Source: Viscum album (taxonomy: Eukaryota; Streptophyta; Magnoliopsida; Santalales; Viscaceae). From it: 64,000 bases of DNA. Shown piece after piece: positions 1-12,679 of this stretch. The stretch covers positions 1,717,974,889-1,718,038,888 of the forward strand of contig OY728125.1 of the NCBI GenBank assembly GCA_963277665.1. Direction: 5' to 3'. The position numbers and the translations under genes were made by a program. The notes beneath the pieces were generated by a model. The model saw only the letters and a list, made by a program, of their open reading frames with translations, ran no database searches and was not told the origin of the DNA. Positions within the stretch are counted from its first letter, which is position 1. The number at the start of each line of letters is the position of its first letter.

Positions 1-3000
1 GGTGACTCAATTCCATGTATATTTCTTAGTGTAAAAAAATTAGGAACCATATTTTGGATATATGGGTGGGGGTCTCTATAATTGGTATCATAGTGTAAGG
101 AAATGGCCATCAACATTTCCTAATCTAATTAATTCAAATAGGTTCTTTTCGTAAATTAACAATGATATTTTCGTTTTTGTGTTTTAGAGAAGTAGATCAT
201 GATTTATACATAGAAACACATACAATACATATGTAGGCACTTTTAATCAATATCCATTTTTCATAATATTAAACATTTAAAATAATTAATTATTTATTTT
301 ATAGCAATACATAATGACATTAAAAATGAATTATTATTTTCCTTTACCCATCTATAAACACGTTGAGAAACAATTAAATTATGGGGTGGGGAAAAAGTAC
401 AGAAAGGGACATAAAAAGGAAGAATGAAAGCCTTTTTACATGTATGAAAACATTCTCACAAATTTATATCTTTTAAACCTATGACATATTCTATTTAACA
501 TACCTTATGAAATCATATGTTTCTAGTAAAACATTAGAAATTATTATAAATAATTAAGATATATTATAAAATAAATTTCATATCTCTTATACATATAATG
601 TACCACTCTTGGATATATTGGGAGTAACCATCCTTGTTATTCATGGAATAACCATAATTATATATTCACATAATCTCTTTGTAGAAACCAAACTGGTTAA
701 CTACATCCCTTTATATAACACATTAGAGAGATATAACAATCTCAAAAACACACTATTGATCAAAAATCCACTAATAATCATATTAAGTCCCATGAACCAT
801 AACATGATTATAACAAATAAATCATGCACAAAACATTCATTCTTGGTGAAAATAAATTATCATTTTGAATTCCAACTTCATTTTTAATAAAACTCACACA
901 TATAAATAAAAAAAATTATTTTAAAATATACTTTTAAATTGTAAAAGGAAACAATAAATCAATATGGAATTATGAAAGATGAAAAATGCAATTATTATAT
1001 ATAATTATAAAAATAATAAATAAATATAGTTTTAACATGGAAATATGATTTCTTAAACAAAATATCTTAACTTATAGTCAAAAGCATCATGTAATTATAA
1101 TTAATGTAATGTCTAATCATATTAGATTCATTAATAATTTAATTTAGAACCATTTTCACAATTTATATATTTATTTTCATTTGATTCAGTTTATTTTTGG
1201 CCAATTATATGAGATTTAAATATCATTGTCTTCGTTCTAGGAGGGATTGTTTCATGGATTTATGGTGAGTTCCTTTGAGTAAAATTATGGGGGTTCTTGT
1301 GAAATAAAATAAAAACTGCTGAAGTAGTATGAAATGGTATTAATATATTTCCCAAAAATTTAATGATCTAATATATATATTTTTTTATATGAGAATGGTT
1401 TATTTGAGAAAATATTAATGAAAAATGAAGGTTTTTTGTGGTTTTTCTAGCCATCACAAACTTGTTTTGTTTTATTAAATAATAAGTATATAAATTAGAT
1501 CCAGATCATTAAAAAAGATAAAATGAAAATATTAAATGAATCTTTAACTATAAAAATGTTTTTATATAAATCCTTGATGGTAGAAATTTAAAATTAAAAC
1601 ATTTCATCCATGAAGGCGATGAATCGACACATGAGAGACCATTCTTCAATTTTTTTAATAAGAGGAGAACAGAAGGGGTTTGATGAAGGATATTCCATAA
1701 AAAATTAAAAATATACTATTATTATGACAATTTAATTTTCATGGATATATTTATATTGTATTTTTGGATAATTTATAAGTAAATATGGACTGAAATAATC
1801 TAAAAGAGAATGAATTGCGGATTTTTCCACTAGAATGTTTTCTCCTTGGGAGCTTCCTTATGTAACATGGATTTTGTCTTATGGTGAGAGAAGTAGGTAT
1901 TAGACATGTGGAAGAGGATTAGGAAGGTAACTTGGTATAATATAGTCAAGGTAAAATTCTTTAGACATGTGAGGGTAAGGGTAGGTGTGGGTGTTATTTA
2001 TAAGTAGATGAGAGGGGTGTTTTGAGTATTTTTTTCATTTGTTAATTATTTTGGCTCCAAACTATCAATATAGTTGATTCATGGGATTATGTATGATATA
2101 TAGTGCATTTGAGTTCCAAAAAGTGGGTTATTAACACAACAATACATCATACATGACTCAATAATTCTATTATTTAATTGTACTATAAATTTCTGTATTT
2201 CACTATTCACCAAAGTTTCAACTATTTTAGAAAAATCTCAAAAATATACCCTAATAATTTTTTTTAAGACATCAAAAATTTACTCCATATTTTGAATAAA
2301 GAAGCGTTATATGTGAAAATATATCTATAATTAAAATCATCATTTATAAAAAAAATACAAATTTTAATATGATAAGAAATTTTTTTACACAATGAAAAAT
2401 TAAATAATATCTCATAAAATTATATTATACGTAAAATAAAATAAAAAATTACAATATTAATATATTATATGAAAATAAATTTGCTAGTAAAACATTATAT
2501 TAATCGTAAAATTAAAAATAAATATTTACATTTTATAAAAATACCAAAACATATTTTATTATATTTAAAAAATTTATTTACATATTCTAATGTGAAAATA
2601 GAACATATTTTAGTTTATAAGATAAATAAATATTATTTATACATTAATTGCTGAGGATATTATTTTAATGTAAAAATATCTATGGATAACCATCACATTG
2701 AATTTCTAACAGTCAGGTTACTATTAAACTAGTATAGATATAAATACTTGTTATTTAGTTATACATTTTTAATGAATATTTCTATTTAATTCTAGAATGA
2801 AACAAAATTATTCTCTATGTACCTATGTTTTTACATCCCACCCCCTTAATACTATTAAATCTTTTAAATATTTATTCAATTATTAAATAAATGATGATTA
2901 CATTCCCTCATAGAATATTTAGATTCTAATGTTGCTTCATCAACCATGTGGGTTCTCTAAAAAAACGTCAACCTGGTAAATTACTGTAATCTACAGTACA

Positions 3001-3004
3001 TTAT
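1..3004. other. AT-rich intergenic DNA, no gene seen
   Basis: Very AT-rich sequence with few CpG dinucleotides and many stops in all frames. Short open stretches (for example 609-887 and 2469-2654) have A/T-driven composition and no motif I recognise. The integrase fossil immediately to the right runs on the minus strand, so its 3' LTR would be expected here, but I could not define LTR ends. Confidence 0.5.
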
Positions 3005-3590
3005 CTATATGGCCAAGAAACTGAGAATTCTCTTCCTAAAATGAATGGTTATCTTCAAACTAAAAAACATGAGGGCTAAAATCATTATTTTAATTGGGAA
3101 CTTATTTTCATAACGATTAATAATTAGAAAAATACTATGTATTTGGGACAAACACAGAGTTAAATCCCCTTGGTAAGAAACTGATCCACCTTTCTCTATG
3201 ATTTCATAAGGTTTGGTAAATTTTAGACTCACCTACCCCTTCTCACAAGAACATATCACACCTTTAAATGGATAAACATTGAGAAAGACATGATCACCTA
3301 CCATGAAAGAAATATCCGTCATCTAGTTATCTCCAAAATGCTTCATCATGCTTGGAGTTGTTCTAAAGTGTCACTACCCCAATATAACATTCTATACTAT
3401 TCACTATACTGATTTTGGTCCCATCCTCATTATTTCAAGCACTTCATCCCAACAATTATAGGGTTCTATAGAATATTTCGTATAATTATTCAAAATTCCC
3501 CATCTATATAATGGAATGAAAACTATTATTATAAGAAAACTCTTCCAAAGAATGATATTGATCCCAAATTCCTAGTAATTAATTGAACAA
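3005..3590 (-). pseudogene. Ty3/gypsy integrase C-terminal fragment (element G, part 1)
   Basis: Read on the minus strand, this encodes the C-terminal half of a Ty3/gypsy integrase in broken frames. From about 3,570 down, the pieces are WDQYHSLEEFSYNNSFHS (family WDQ-LPL-EF-YNNS-HSS), then a C-WDEV block near 3,450, then GDHVFLNV-P-KGV near 3,260. The GPY/F-like module follows as KPYEIIEK...VSY near 3,190-3,215 and LSQIHS near 3,140. The order and spacing match the post-core region and C-terminal domain of plant Ty3/gypsy integrases. Several stops and frame changes are present, so it is a fossil. The rest of the integrase appears at 11,263-11,755 on the same strand, with element B inserted between. 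The family call is secure; the clade is not. Confidence 0.8.
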
Positions 3591-3594
3591 TATT

Positions 3595-5060
3595 GATGTA
3601 TATCCTACATAATCTAAATTTTTCTCATCATTATAATTTATTTTGTTTTGTGCGTATATTTCCAATTGATATATCATTTCTTAATTCTCAATATATTCAT
3701 CTAATTAAATTTTTATTTTCCTAATGATATCTTTTATGTGGTATACGATTCTACTGATTACATGTGGAAAGGGATTTTCTTACTCAATTATCACTCATTA
3801 TGTTAAACAACTATTTCATTGATTATGTCTAGATAAGGTTATGTTTGAAATGACTTTTAATTATCTCATGTTCTATTTCATGTTATTTTATGTGGATTTA
3901 TAATGAATAAACATATTCTATTCATATGATCAACACTCACATCATTGATATGTTCATTGCAAGGGATTATGTCTCAATTTACATTCCATTTTTTCTTTTT
4001 GGATAATATGAACCAATTGATTTATATTTGGTGTATATAATATTCCATTAATATGTAATGAAAAGTTAATTAATTCTTTAGGGAATTTAAGCTTCAATTT
4101 GTATTATTTAATCCAAAGGGAATTGAATTTAAAATTACCATGTCATAAATGTTACTGTATTATAACAATTTTATTATTATTAATATTCTATTGAAATAAT
4201 CACATTATTTTAGTAATATATTATGGGGAAGTTTATTTTTCAAAAATTTACATATTATTATATCATGGATATAACTATATCCCAAACAAAATTTCATTTT
4301 AACATAAAATGTATAGTTTAAAAATTTTTTGGTTAATTTTGGAAATATTGGTAAATCTATATCTTTTTTTAAAATCTAATAGTTGATGAGGAAAATTAGT
4401 TATTAATTGAATTAGTTATTGAATATATGTTGAATGATTTTAGTTGGTAGAAATGGGTGGGGCCTGGTTAATGATAGATCAATGATGTATCAGTAGTATA
4501 ATGGGTTAAATAATATTATCTAGTATTAAATTGGTTTTTTTACATGTAGATTAAATAGTATGTTAAATGGTATTGATAGTAGTGGTTCCTGTTCCATATA
4601 CATGACATCCAAAATTACAAATTTCAAACATTTAGAATTCAGTTATTATTAACCTGATAATTTATACTATGACCTAATCTACAGATTCATTTAATTATCT
4701 TCTTACTGATTAAATTTAATGTATGATCAGTTATTGACCATGAATAATTTTTATTATTATTGATTCAATTTATAATCCATTGTACTTAATCCATATTCTG
4801 AATTTGAGAAAACCCATATCTTGTTTCCTTAACCATGGTTATGAAAAATATTAATTTGAATGAGTTTTTCAGAGTTTAGTTTGTTAGATATTGATATATA
4901 TATGATTTAAATTTCAATCCCTTTTAAAATGGATATCATATATGTAATAACATTTTAAAAAACTGATTACCAAATATTTCCTTTTTGATTTGAATCGAGT
5001 ATCAATTATAATGTAACAATGTATGGAACTAGCTCCACTATACTAGAGTCTCTGACCTCA
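3595..5060 (+). repeat. 5' LTR of element B (diverged)
   Basis: Direct-repeat partner of about 9,655-11,185. Matching landmarks in the same order include the block around 3,975-4,000 (tctcaatttacattccatt) against 10,051-10,072, the TGGT-G-TCCT block near 4,450-4,460 against 10,540-10,550, and the TAGTGGTTC-TGTTC block near 4,580 against 10,665. Mismatches and indels are frequent, so the boundaries are good to tens of bases only. Confidence 0.7.
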
Positions 5061-5064
5061 TAGA

Positions 5065-5076
5065 TTATATCAGTGA
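5065..5076 (+). other. Possible primer-binding-site remnant of element B
   Basis: TTATATCAGTGA lies just after the inferred 5' LTR end and matches 8 of 12 positions of the initiator-Met site TGGTATCAGAGC used by elements A and E. Given the decay this is only suggestive. Confidence 0.35.
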
Positions 5077-5639
5077 AATCATAGTAGAAACCATGTGAAC
5101 TAGAATTAGAATAGAATTTATTATAATGTTAAACTGTACAACATAAAATTAAAATACTCAAAATGAAACCATACATTTGATTTTAATGTTATTTTATATT
5201 AATTATTTTGGATATTTTGAATTATGTTTCATAATTTTATAATATTATCTATTGGATGAAACTATTTTTAAATGGATCCTTGAAAAACGAATGAGATCAG
5301 TATTAATTAAAGAAATCCATATTGGTATTTCCTTCATAAGAATGGTATTGGTGTTGATGAGAGATCTGGAGTCGTCACTATAGCTGGAGATGAACATATT
5401 ATTACTATTTATGATAGAGGAATCAATTTAGGAGTAATAAACTTTCCCATATTGAGTTTCTTGATTCACAATGTGGTGTAACAATTATATACTACATCAT
5501 GAAGAAAAACCTCTATCGTTTAATTGGATTTCAAATCCATTTATATCTGAGTAATCGATAAGTTCCATATATAAAAGTTTTATCACATTGGGAATTAATG
5601 AAAGGTGGAAGGATGTCATGGATGTTTATAATCACTTGG

Positions 5640-6290
5640 GAAAGCATATCAATTGTGTTAATTGATTTAAAACACTAATTATTGATAAGAGATATGAATT
5701 ATGGAATGGAAGGTTTTTAAATTACTTTTAATTGAAAAATTCTTTTCCCCAAAGCAACAAGTGGGTATGGAAGGAAATTTAATGAGTATCAGAAAATAGG
5801 ATTATGAAAATGTTCCTATGTAAGAATAAATTATTACAAGGTTATCATGAAATGGCATATACTACATAAATAATCCAACGAGAATGATTCAACATTTAAT
5901 TGATAAAATTAAACTACTTCTTCAAAGGGGTCTAGTATTACAATGATTTAAATTATATGAGCATATAATATCTTGTGTTATCACGAATGATAAATAATTA
6001 TCCATGTGATATTGCTCTAGATGAAGGAAATTGAAGAAGGGGATAAAAGAAAAAAATTTACAAGGGTAATAAATGAGAGGATTATTTTACCACATGTGAT
6101 AACTATGGAAAGAAACACTACAGTACATGGATAAAGGTAATGTCAATTTTTTGAAGTGTGGAGAGAAAGGAAACTAGGCTCATGATTGAAAGGGAATTAA
6201 TGAAGCTTTAAATTTGAGGTGTTTCAATTATAAGGAGATACAGAACAATGCAAATTAGTTCTAAATTCATCCAGAGAATATACCTCAAAA
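5640..6290 (+). pseudogene. Decayed Ty3/gypsy gag with two zinc-knuckle remnants (element B)
   Basis: The plus strand carries remnants of a retrotransposon capsid/nucleocapsid gene. Near 5,730-5,790 a block reads EKFFSPKQQVGMEGN, resembling the EFL-KYFP-E-R-KKE-EF stretch of plant Ty3/gypsy gag. Near 6,150-6,195 the reading is F-L-K-C-G-E-K-G-N-stop-A-H-D-stop. This matches a CX2CX4HX4C knuckle in which the His codon became Asn and the last Cys codon became TGA. Near 6,215-6,260 a second knuckle begins C-F-N-Y-K-E, with its second Cys changed to Tyr. Many stops break the frame. No protease, RT or integrase could be recognised downstream in this element. Confidence 0.6.
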
Positions 6291-9200
6291 TAAATAATTG
6301 GATCAGTGTTAGGCTTATACTATTGATACTACTCATGTGCAATAATTACTATGCATGTATTTCTCGATTCAACAATTATGTTTTAAAATTATCAATGATA
6401 TTCCCATTTTAATATTAAAGAGACCTAAGAGTATTGTACTACAGTAATTATTCTTTAAGGATGTGGAATTATATGATTAATATCAAAATATTACTATGGG
6501 AAACTATTCTATTACAAGTTAATTTTTTTCAAAACACATGATCTAAAAATGATAATGCTAAATATGTTTTTAATGTTGGGATGATACAAAAAAGTGATGT
6601 TTATGGGATATTATTGGTGAATATTAAATTGGATATTTATTTTATGGTCTATTATATATTTGGTATGATTACTATATCTTTGGATATATTCAACAATGTG
6701 ATATTTTAATTTTGGAAGAATTAATGTTTTCATTAATGTTTTTTTGTTGAAAAGGTTATTCACATATTTGGTTATTTTATTCAACATGTTGTTTGAGGAA
6801 TCTAATTTTGTGTTTAATTTTTATTTAGTGACCTTCCTTATAATTTTTTTCAACTTTTAAATTGGATAGATATACTTTCGATGTTTTGGAAGATTAAATT
6901 ATTAGGGAACATATTAATTTGATGTTTTTAAATTATTTTTTGTTGATATCATATACCAACCATTTATATTTCTTTATATCTTTAGAGGATTAATTAATGA
7001 ATTGTGGATATTATGATTCATTAAAAGTGATTCTAGTATGAAAAATTCCCCTTGAGTACCCAGTTCATTACGTAAGGGATGAAGTGGAAATAGATCAAAT
7101 CATAACCAAATAGTGAGATTGTACATAAGATATGAAAAAATATACATATCATCACAAATAATTTTGAATTAATGTTTTATGTTATTTCCATTATTTGTTA
7201 TTACATCAATGAACATGTTTCAGACCTATTTGGTCTATGGTTTTTTGGCCATTAACATTTTAATGACCATGTCATATATGATTCTCGATCATAACATTAT
7301 AGTTATATTTCACTCCCAACTCTATGTTTTCACTTTTCACTAATTTTATCAAAGTCGAATGCCTAATTTTTTGGTGAGCATCATATTTCCCATTCCATAT
7401 TATTATGGAGATATTTTATTATACCTATTTACGATATGGGTTTCCCATTATTTAATTTTCAAGTATGAACCTTTCATTTACAATGTAAATATTAAAATTC
7501 CAAGGAAGAAATATATTTATGTATGGTATAATAGAATACACGATGAATTTATGGTATGTATATTTTTATACATTTAATCTCTTTGATAGAATAGGTTTCA
7601 TGGAACATTAAGATTAATGAAAAAGTAATATAGTATTATTCTAATATGACCATTATCTCATAGCCATTAGTATGGTGAGAGTGAATGGGGTTTACTAAAT
7701 TAGAAATATATATTTTACAAATGTTTATAAATTTAATAAATTGGTTTATAATGTATTTTAATTGAAAATAACAACCAATTTAACATAAAACGCTGTCTTA
7801 AAAACGATTTTATGCCCATAATGGAATTTTATCTCAATAAATTTAAAAAAACCCATTAGATTGAAAGTTAAAAACTGGATTTATATGTTATATATTATGT
7901 AAAATATTTTTTAAAACATCGAATAATTTTTATAGGATTAATATACGGATAAATTGAATTTTATGCAGAAACAACTATATCTTTATAAAAGAAATTTTTT
8001 CCACATTTTAATACTACATTAATTTTTAAAATAAATTTTGAAACTTTTATCAAATTTATTTGGGAAAAAATTTTAAATTTTAAAATATAATCAGCTAAAA
8101 TATTGTTTGGTTACTCATTGGTATTTTTATGAAATGCATTCTTTTTTAATGCAAAGGGAAAAATACATAACTTTTAATTGAAAAATGACTTTTCCTCTAA
8201 ATATTTTATATTATAAAATTATATTTTAAATGGGTTTTCATTAAAAAATAGTAATATTATACATATATTAAAAACATTTGGGTCATTTAAATCATTTTCA
8301 TATTGATTTTTTTAAACATTTAAATCATTTGAACACTTTCTCTTTAAACCTGCTTCATCATATTGTGTGTTAGATTAAATTTAAATATAATTTCATCTCA
8401 TATATGAATATAATTTGGTACAATGGATTCAATATTTTGAATAATGATATCAAAATTAGGTTTTATGTTCATTTTAGTTTTCCTAAATTCAAATTTACCA
8501 TGTTGAAAAAGGATTTACTGTAACATAGGTAACATAATATAACATGATTAAGTTAAAAGGGAAAAATAATAAAATATATAAAATTACCAATAATTGTTTT
8601 TTGTTTGATGTGTTTCCCAAATATATCTAGTCTTCAAAAAATTGACTATCATACTAATTTATTTTAATTAATTCCACCAAAATTTGGTTGTCATTAAACA
8701 TAAAATGATCATTATTTGACCACATAAACCCACTCCTCCTCGAGAATAAATACCACCCCTCACCACCCAATTTCCTCATAAAAGCCTTAAATAACCTAAA
8801 ATATATACCAATTACTGTACTATACACTCTCCTCACATATTATCAAGTATTATCTCAGTAAAATAAAAAATCAAATTCCATAAAGGGATCATTAAATGAG
8901 GTGGTATTGAAGATGTAATTATCTTAAACCGCCTATCTTATTTTCATTTTTTATTATAACTCCTCTTAACCACCTTCATAAATCTAGAAATTATTACTCT
9001 ATAATAATTAAAATACTATATTTTTATGTTTCTAATGGATTATATTATCTCTAACCATTTTTCCTCCTCTTATTCATGTAAAAAAAACTGTTGTCCAATT
9101 TATGCCAATTAACAGCCACAAAAAATAATGATTTTTAATTTTACATGATCATATAAAATGATGATCATAATAGTGTTATTATGATTGAATAATATTTTAA

Positions 9201-9654
9201 AATTTATATTATAAGATATTTCAAGTTATTCGACTTATATATACACATAATTTTAAATAAAATGGAACTAGTTCATGATGGTGGGAAAAATAACAAAATA
9301 AACCAGACTTTAATCACTGACATTTGATCAAATTAATCATCCTCATTTTTGAAAAAAATGATATATTTGAATATATAAACCTCTAGAATTTAATTATTAT
9401 AATTAAATTCCACTTTTGGATTTTAATTTCTATTTTATATGAATATCCATTAAAATATAGAATGAACCGATCATGGAACCACGAAATTAACACCCCCAAA
9501 AAATGAAATTAATAATTTTTTTAATGAATGCATTGTAAGATGTCAGAAAAGTATCATATAAGGTATTATGAGGATTTTTATAGCTGTTGAATGAATTAAT
9601 AACATTTTAAACTAGTATATATTAGGTTTTTATATGCACCACTAAAGGGAAGCG
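6291..9654 (+). other. Interior of element B, no domain recognised
   Basis: This is where protease, RT and integrase of element B would lie. I tried all frames by eye and found nothing I can defend. The open stretch at 7,359-7,577 gives a hydrophobic, aromatic-rich peptide without a known motif. The 8,654-8,836 minus-strand stretch is likewise unremarkable. Either pol has decayed beyond recognition or it was deleted. Confidence 0.4.
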
Positions 9655-11185
9655 TTAGGTAATAATTTCTCGTCTCTATTTTATGACTAGTTGATTTATA
9701 ACTTAATAAACCATTATTTATTTTGTGTAGTGTGTATAAACCCCTCTAATATATCATTTCATGATACTAATTATCTTTATGGTATTAATTTTTTAATTGA
9801 TAGATATATATTTTATGGTGCATACGATTTGATTTATTTGAAGTGGTAAGATATTTCTTAACACAATTTTCATTCATTGGGATGAACTTATATTTAATTG
9901 ATTATGTAAAGATAATGTTACGTGTAAAATAAATTCATATTATATAAATTTTTATTTCTATTACATTTTTGAAGATTTATAGAGAAAAAACACAATCTAT
10001 TCATTTGAATAAGGCTCACTTGAATGATATGGTCTTTATAATGGATTCATTCTCAATTTACATTCCATTGACAATTATTTGTTTATATAAACCTATTCAC
10101 TTCAATGAGATATATATACTATTCCATTATCATATAATATCATGATTTATTCAGTACTCATGGTATCTTGACTTTTGCATTGAATTATTTCATCCATGTC
10201 GATTTGAAATGAAAATTACCAACTGATAAATGATATTCTACAATATATCTTTGATTTTTGATTAATAACTTTCTACTAAAAATAACATAATTATAATCAT
10301 TTTTCTATGGAAATTAAATTTTTACTAAATATATAGATTCTCTTTTATTATTGATATAATTATATCCAACACCATATTCCATTTTTAGATATATTGTTTT
10401 CTTAGAAATTTATCTATTTATATTTGGAAATATTGATAAATTTGTATGTTTTAGTCAATTGAGATATTTGATAAGAGACATTGTTTGTCAATTGAATCAA
10501 TTATTCAGTAATGAGGAATGATATGGGATTAAATAAATTGGTGGGTCCTAATTATATACATCCCATCAATGAATTGGTAGAATCATGGGTAGAATCAGTT
10601 TAGCTATCATATAACATGGTTTAACCTATATATTAATCCATACTGTGAAAGGTCGTGATGTTAGTGGTTCATGTTCTAGATAAATAAAATCAAATAAATA
10701 AGAAATTTATACACATATAATTTAGTTATTATTGTCCATATATTTTTTCACTATGAAAATATATATGGATGAATATAATTTTCAGTTAATTGAATAAATG
10801 GATTCAATGTTTTAATATTAACCATTCCATATTGATTATTCTTATCGATTCAGGTCATTTTACACTTTACTTATACCTCACATAACAGTTGATCTCACCC
10901 TTGTTTAGTTTCTGTTCACATGGATATGAAGAAGATATCTTTCAATGTCTTTTAAATGATAGAACTTATTAGCTTTCAATATTTTTTATGTTTTACTTAT
11001 AATTACCAATGTAAAACTGGTATCATGTATGTTATGAAGTTTTCCAAAATTGAAAAACTATTTTGTATATTAGTATTTCAAACATGTATCTAAGAAAATG
11101 TAATAATGCAAGAAACTGTCTCTTGGTTACTGGGGTCTAGGTCTTCATAGGAAACATGAGGTTATAGTCCCTGATTGCAATAACA
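9655..11185 (+). repeat. 3' LTR of element B (diverged)
   Basis: Direct-repeat partner of about 3,595-5,060. A purine-rich stretch just upstream (AAAGGGAAGCG near 9,644-9,654) could be the old polypurine tract. Immediately to the right the minus-strand integrase of element G resumes, which supports this as the right edge of element B. Confidence 0.65.
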
Positions 11186-11262
11186 GTATGTTTACCTCTA
11201 TTAGCTAATCATAAATTTACCTCCCTTAAGTAAATATTTTTTAATATAAATGTTTAATTTAT

Positions 11263-11755
11263 TTATATACAGAACTGATATGCACATGCTTTTTCTAATA
11301 ACCTATTTTTCAAAATAGATAAATTTAATTTGATAATAAATACACATAAATTATCCCATTTATCTATTGGATTGGTGGTGGTTTTAATCCCGTGGCCTTT
11401 GTTACCACTTGATAAATAGAGCGAATCATATTCCCATGATTTCCACTTTATCTTCCTATACTTGGAAGGTTGTAATGAAAATATGTACATTAATCCTTTT
11501 TTCCATCCCTTTATATTTTCTCACTATAAGGAAAAATTTATTTTCTACCCTCATATCCTTATTTTCATATTGAATAAGAGTAGAAAGATATGGTAGACAC
11601 AAGTAGAAAATTTGGTTGTATCCATGGCCCAAAATCGTGTTTATATGTGTTGAAAGCATTTCTATAAGATATAAATATGATTCTAATAGTTCATGAAACG
11701 TATTTAGATGTCTATTTCCAAAATATATAAGCAATATTTTTATGAGATGTATCAA
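11263..11755 (-). pseudogene. Ty3/gypsy integrase N-terminal and core fragment (element G, part 2)
   Basis: Read on the minus strand, this holds the part of integrase missing from 3,005-3,590. Near 11,490-11,530 the text YKGMEKRI resembles the W-GMK-DI stretch after the HHCC domain. Then KWKSWEY resembles PEWKWE-I before the core. Then I-K-T-T-T-N-P-I-D-K-W-D-N-L aligns codon by codon with [14 protein letters not shown], with the catalytic-region Asp changed to Asn. Two overlapping open frames (11,263-11,490 and 11,456-11,755) carry these pieces, so there is at least one frameshift. The position, strand and content make it the other half of element G. The alignment is weaker than for the C-terminal half. 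Confidence 0.6.
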
Positions 11756-11759
11756 CAGT

Positions 11760-12679
11760 CACTATTATCACAACAACGCATATATCCATTGTTTTGGAAA
11801 CTGGGGAAATATCACACCAAGATATCAGTTGTGGCATTAGGTATATAAACATGGTTTATATAGATTATATAAGGTTTATTTATATGGAGTAATTCCACAT
11901 TTATTGTTTGTTAAATCATGGCTATAAGTGTAAAATATTTTTCTCTTAGTGGAATTCGATCTCCATACATCTAGTACATATAACTATTCACCTTACAAAT
12001 ACCCCACTATCAACTGATGATATATATATATATGTTTATATTTGTATATTATAATACCATAGAAATATGAATAAAACTTGTTTCAATATGTCTTCTATCC
12101 AAATTTACATGTGAATTGTCTTTTCCTCTCTAATGTGGTAAACCAAAATCCACAGTCTTCCTATACCATGGCGATAGGTGAAGGCTATAGATTTGAATCT
12201 ATGAAAATCATGGATATAAACTTCATAAAATTAACCTATGTCCACAGTTTACAAAACATGTATCTATAGGTGACGGCTATTGTCATGATTTTATGAAAAC
12301 CATGGCTTTAGCCTTCGAAAAAAACAACCTAGTTCCACAGTTACATGAACACAATGGCCCTTGACTTCTGGAAAACAACCTCTATCCATTGTTCCATGAA
12401 AAATGTAGCTATAAACATTGAAAAAACAAACTTATATCCATTGTTAGATTAATATTGTGGCTATAGGTAAATTATATATCTGTGGTTTTAGAGAATAGAT
12501 GCTATAGACTTAGAAAAACTACATATATCCATAGTTTAGGGAATCCAAGGTTACATGTGCAGGCTATAACCACAGTTCAATAAAAATGGTTGCTATATCT
12601 ATGACATTAAAACTTATGGTAACATTTTTGAAAAATAGTAGCAATAGTTCTGTGATGATAGCCTTATTTTCAAATAGTG
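11760..12679. mobile_element. Non-autonomous CACTA-type DNA transposon remnant
   Basis: The left end reads CACTATTATCACAACAACGC and the right end, on the minus strand, reads CACTATTTGAAAATAAGGC. Both start with the CACTA signature of the En/Spm superfamily. The interior is filled with short, imperfect repeats in both orientations, with cores like ATCCATTGTT, CCACAGTT and GGCTATAG (for example near 11,785, 12,240, 12,375 and 12,440). Such reiterated subterminal motifs bind transposase in characterised CACTA elements. At 920 bp it has no transposase. The flanking trinucleotides are AGT and AGA, close to the 3-bp duplication expected but with one mismatch. It lies directly beside the integrase fossil of element G. 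Confidence 0.6.

Larger units (their letters stand above)
3595..11185 (+). mobile_element. Decayed Ty3/gypsy LTR retrotransposon (element B)
   Basis: A long, strongly diverged direct repeat frames this segment, and gag remnants on the plus strand lie between the copies. The left copy (about 3,595-5,060) and right copy (about 9,655-11,185) share an ordered series of matching blocks, such as TCAATTTACATTCCATT in both, followed by parallel AT-rich text over 1.4 kb. The ends are approximate because decay has erased the terminal TG/CA and any target duplication. The element sits inside the integrase of element G, whose two halves flank it. I infer that B is younger than G but much older than A and E. 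Confidence 0.7.
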
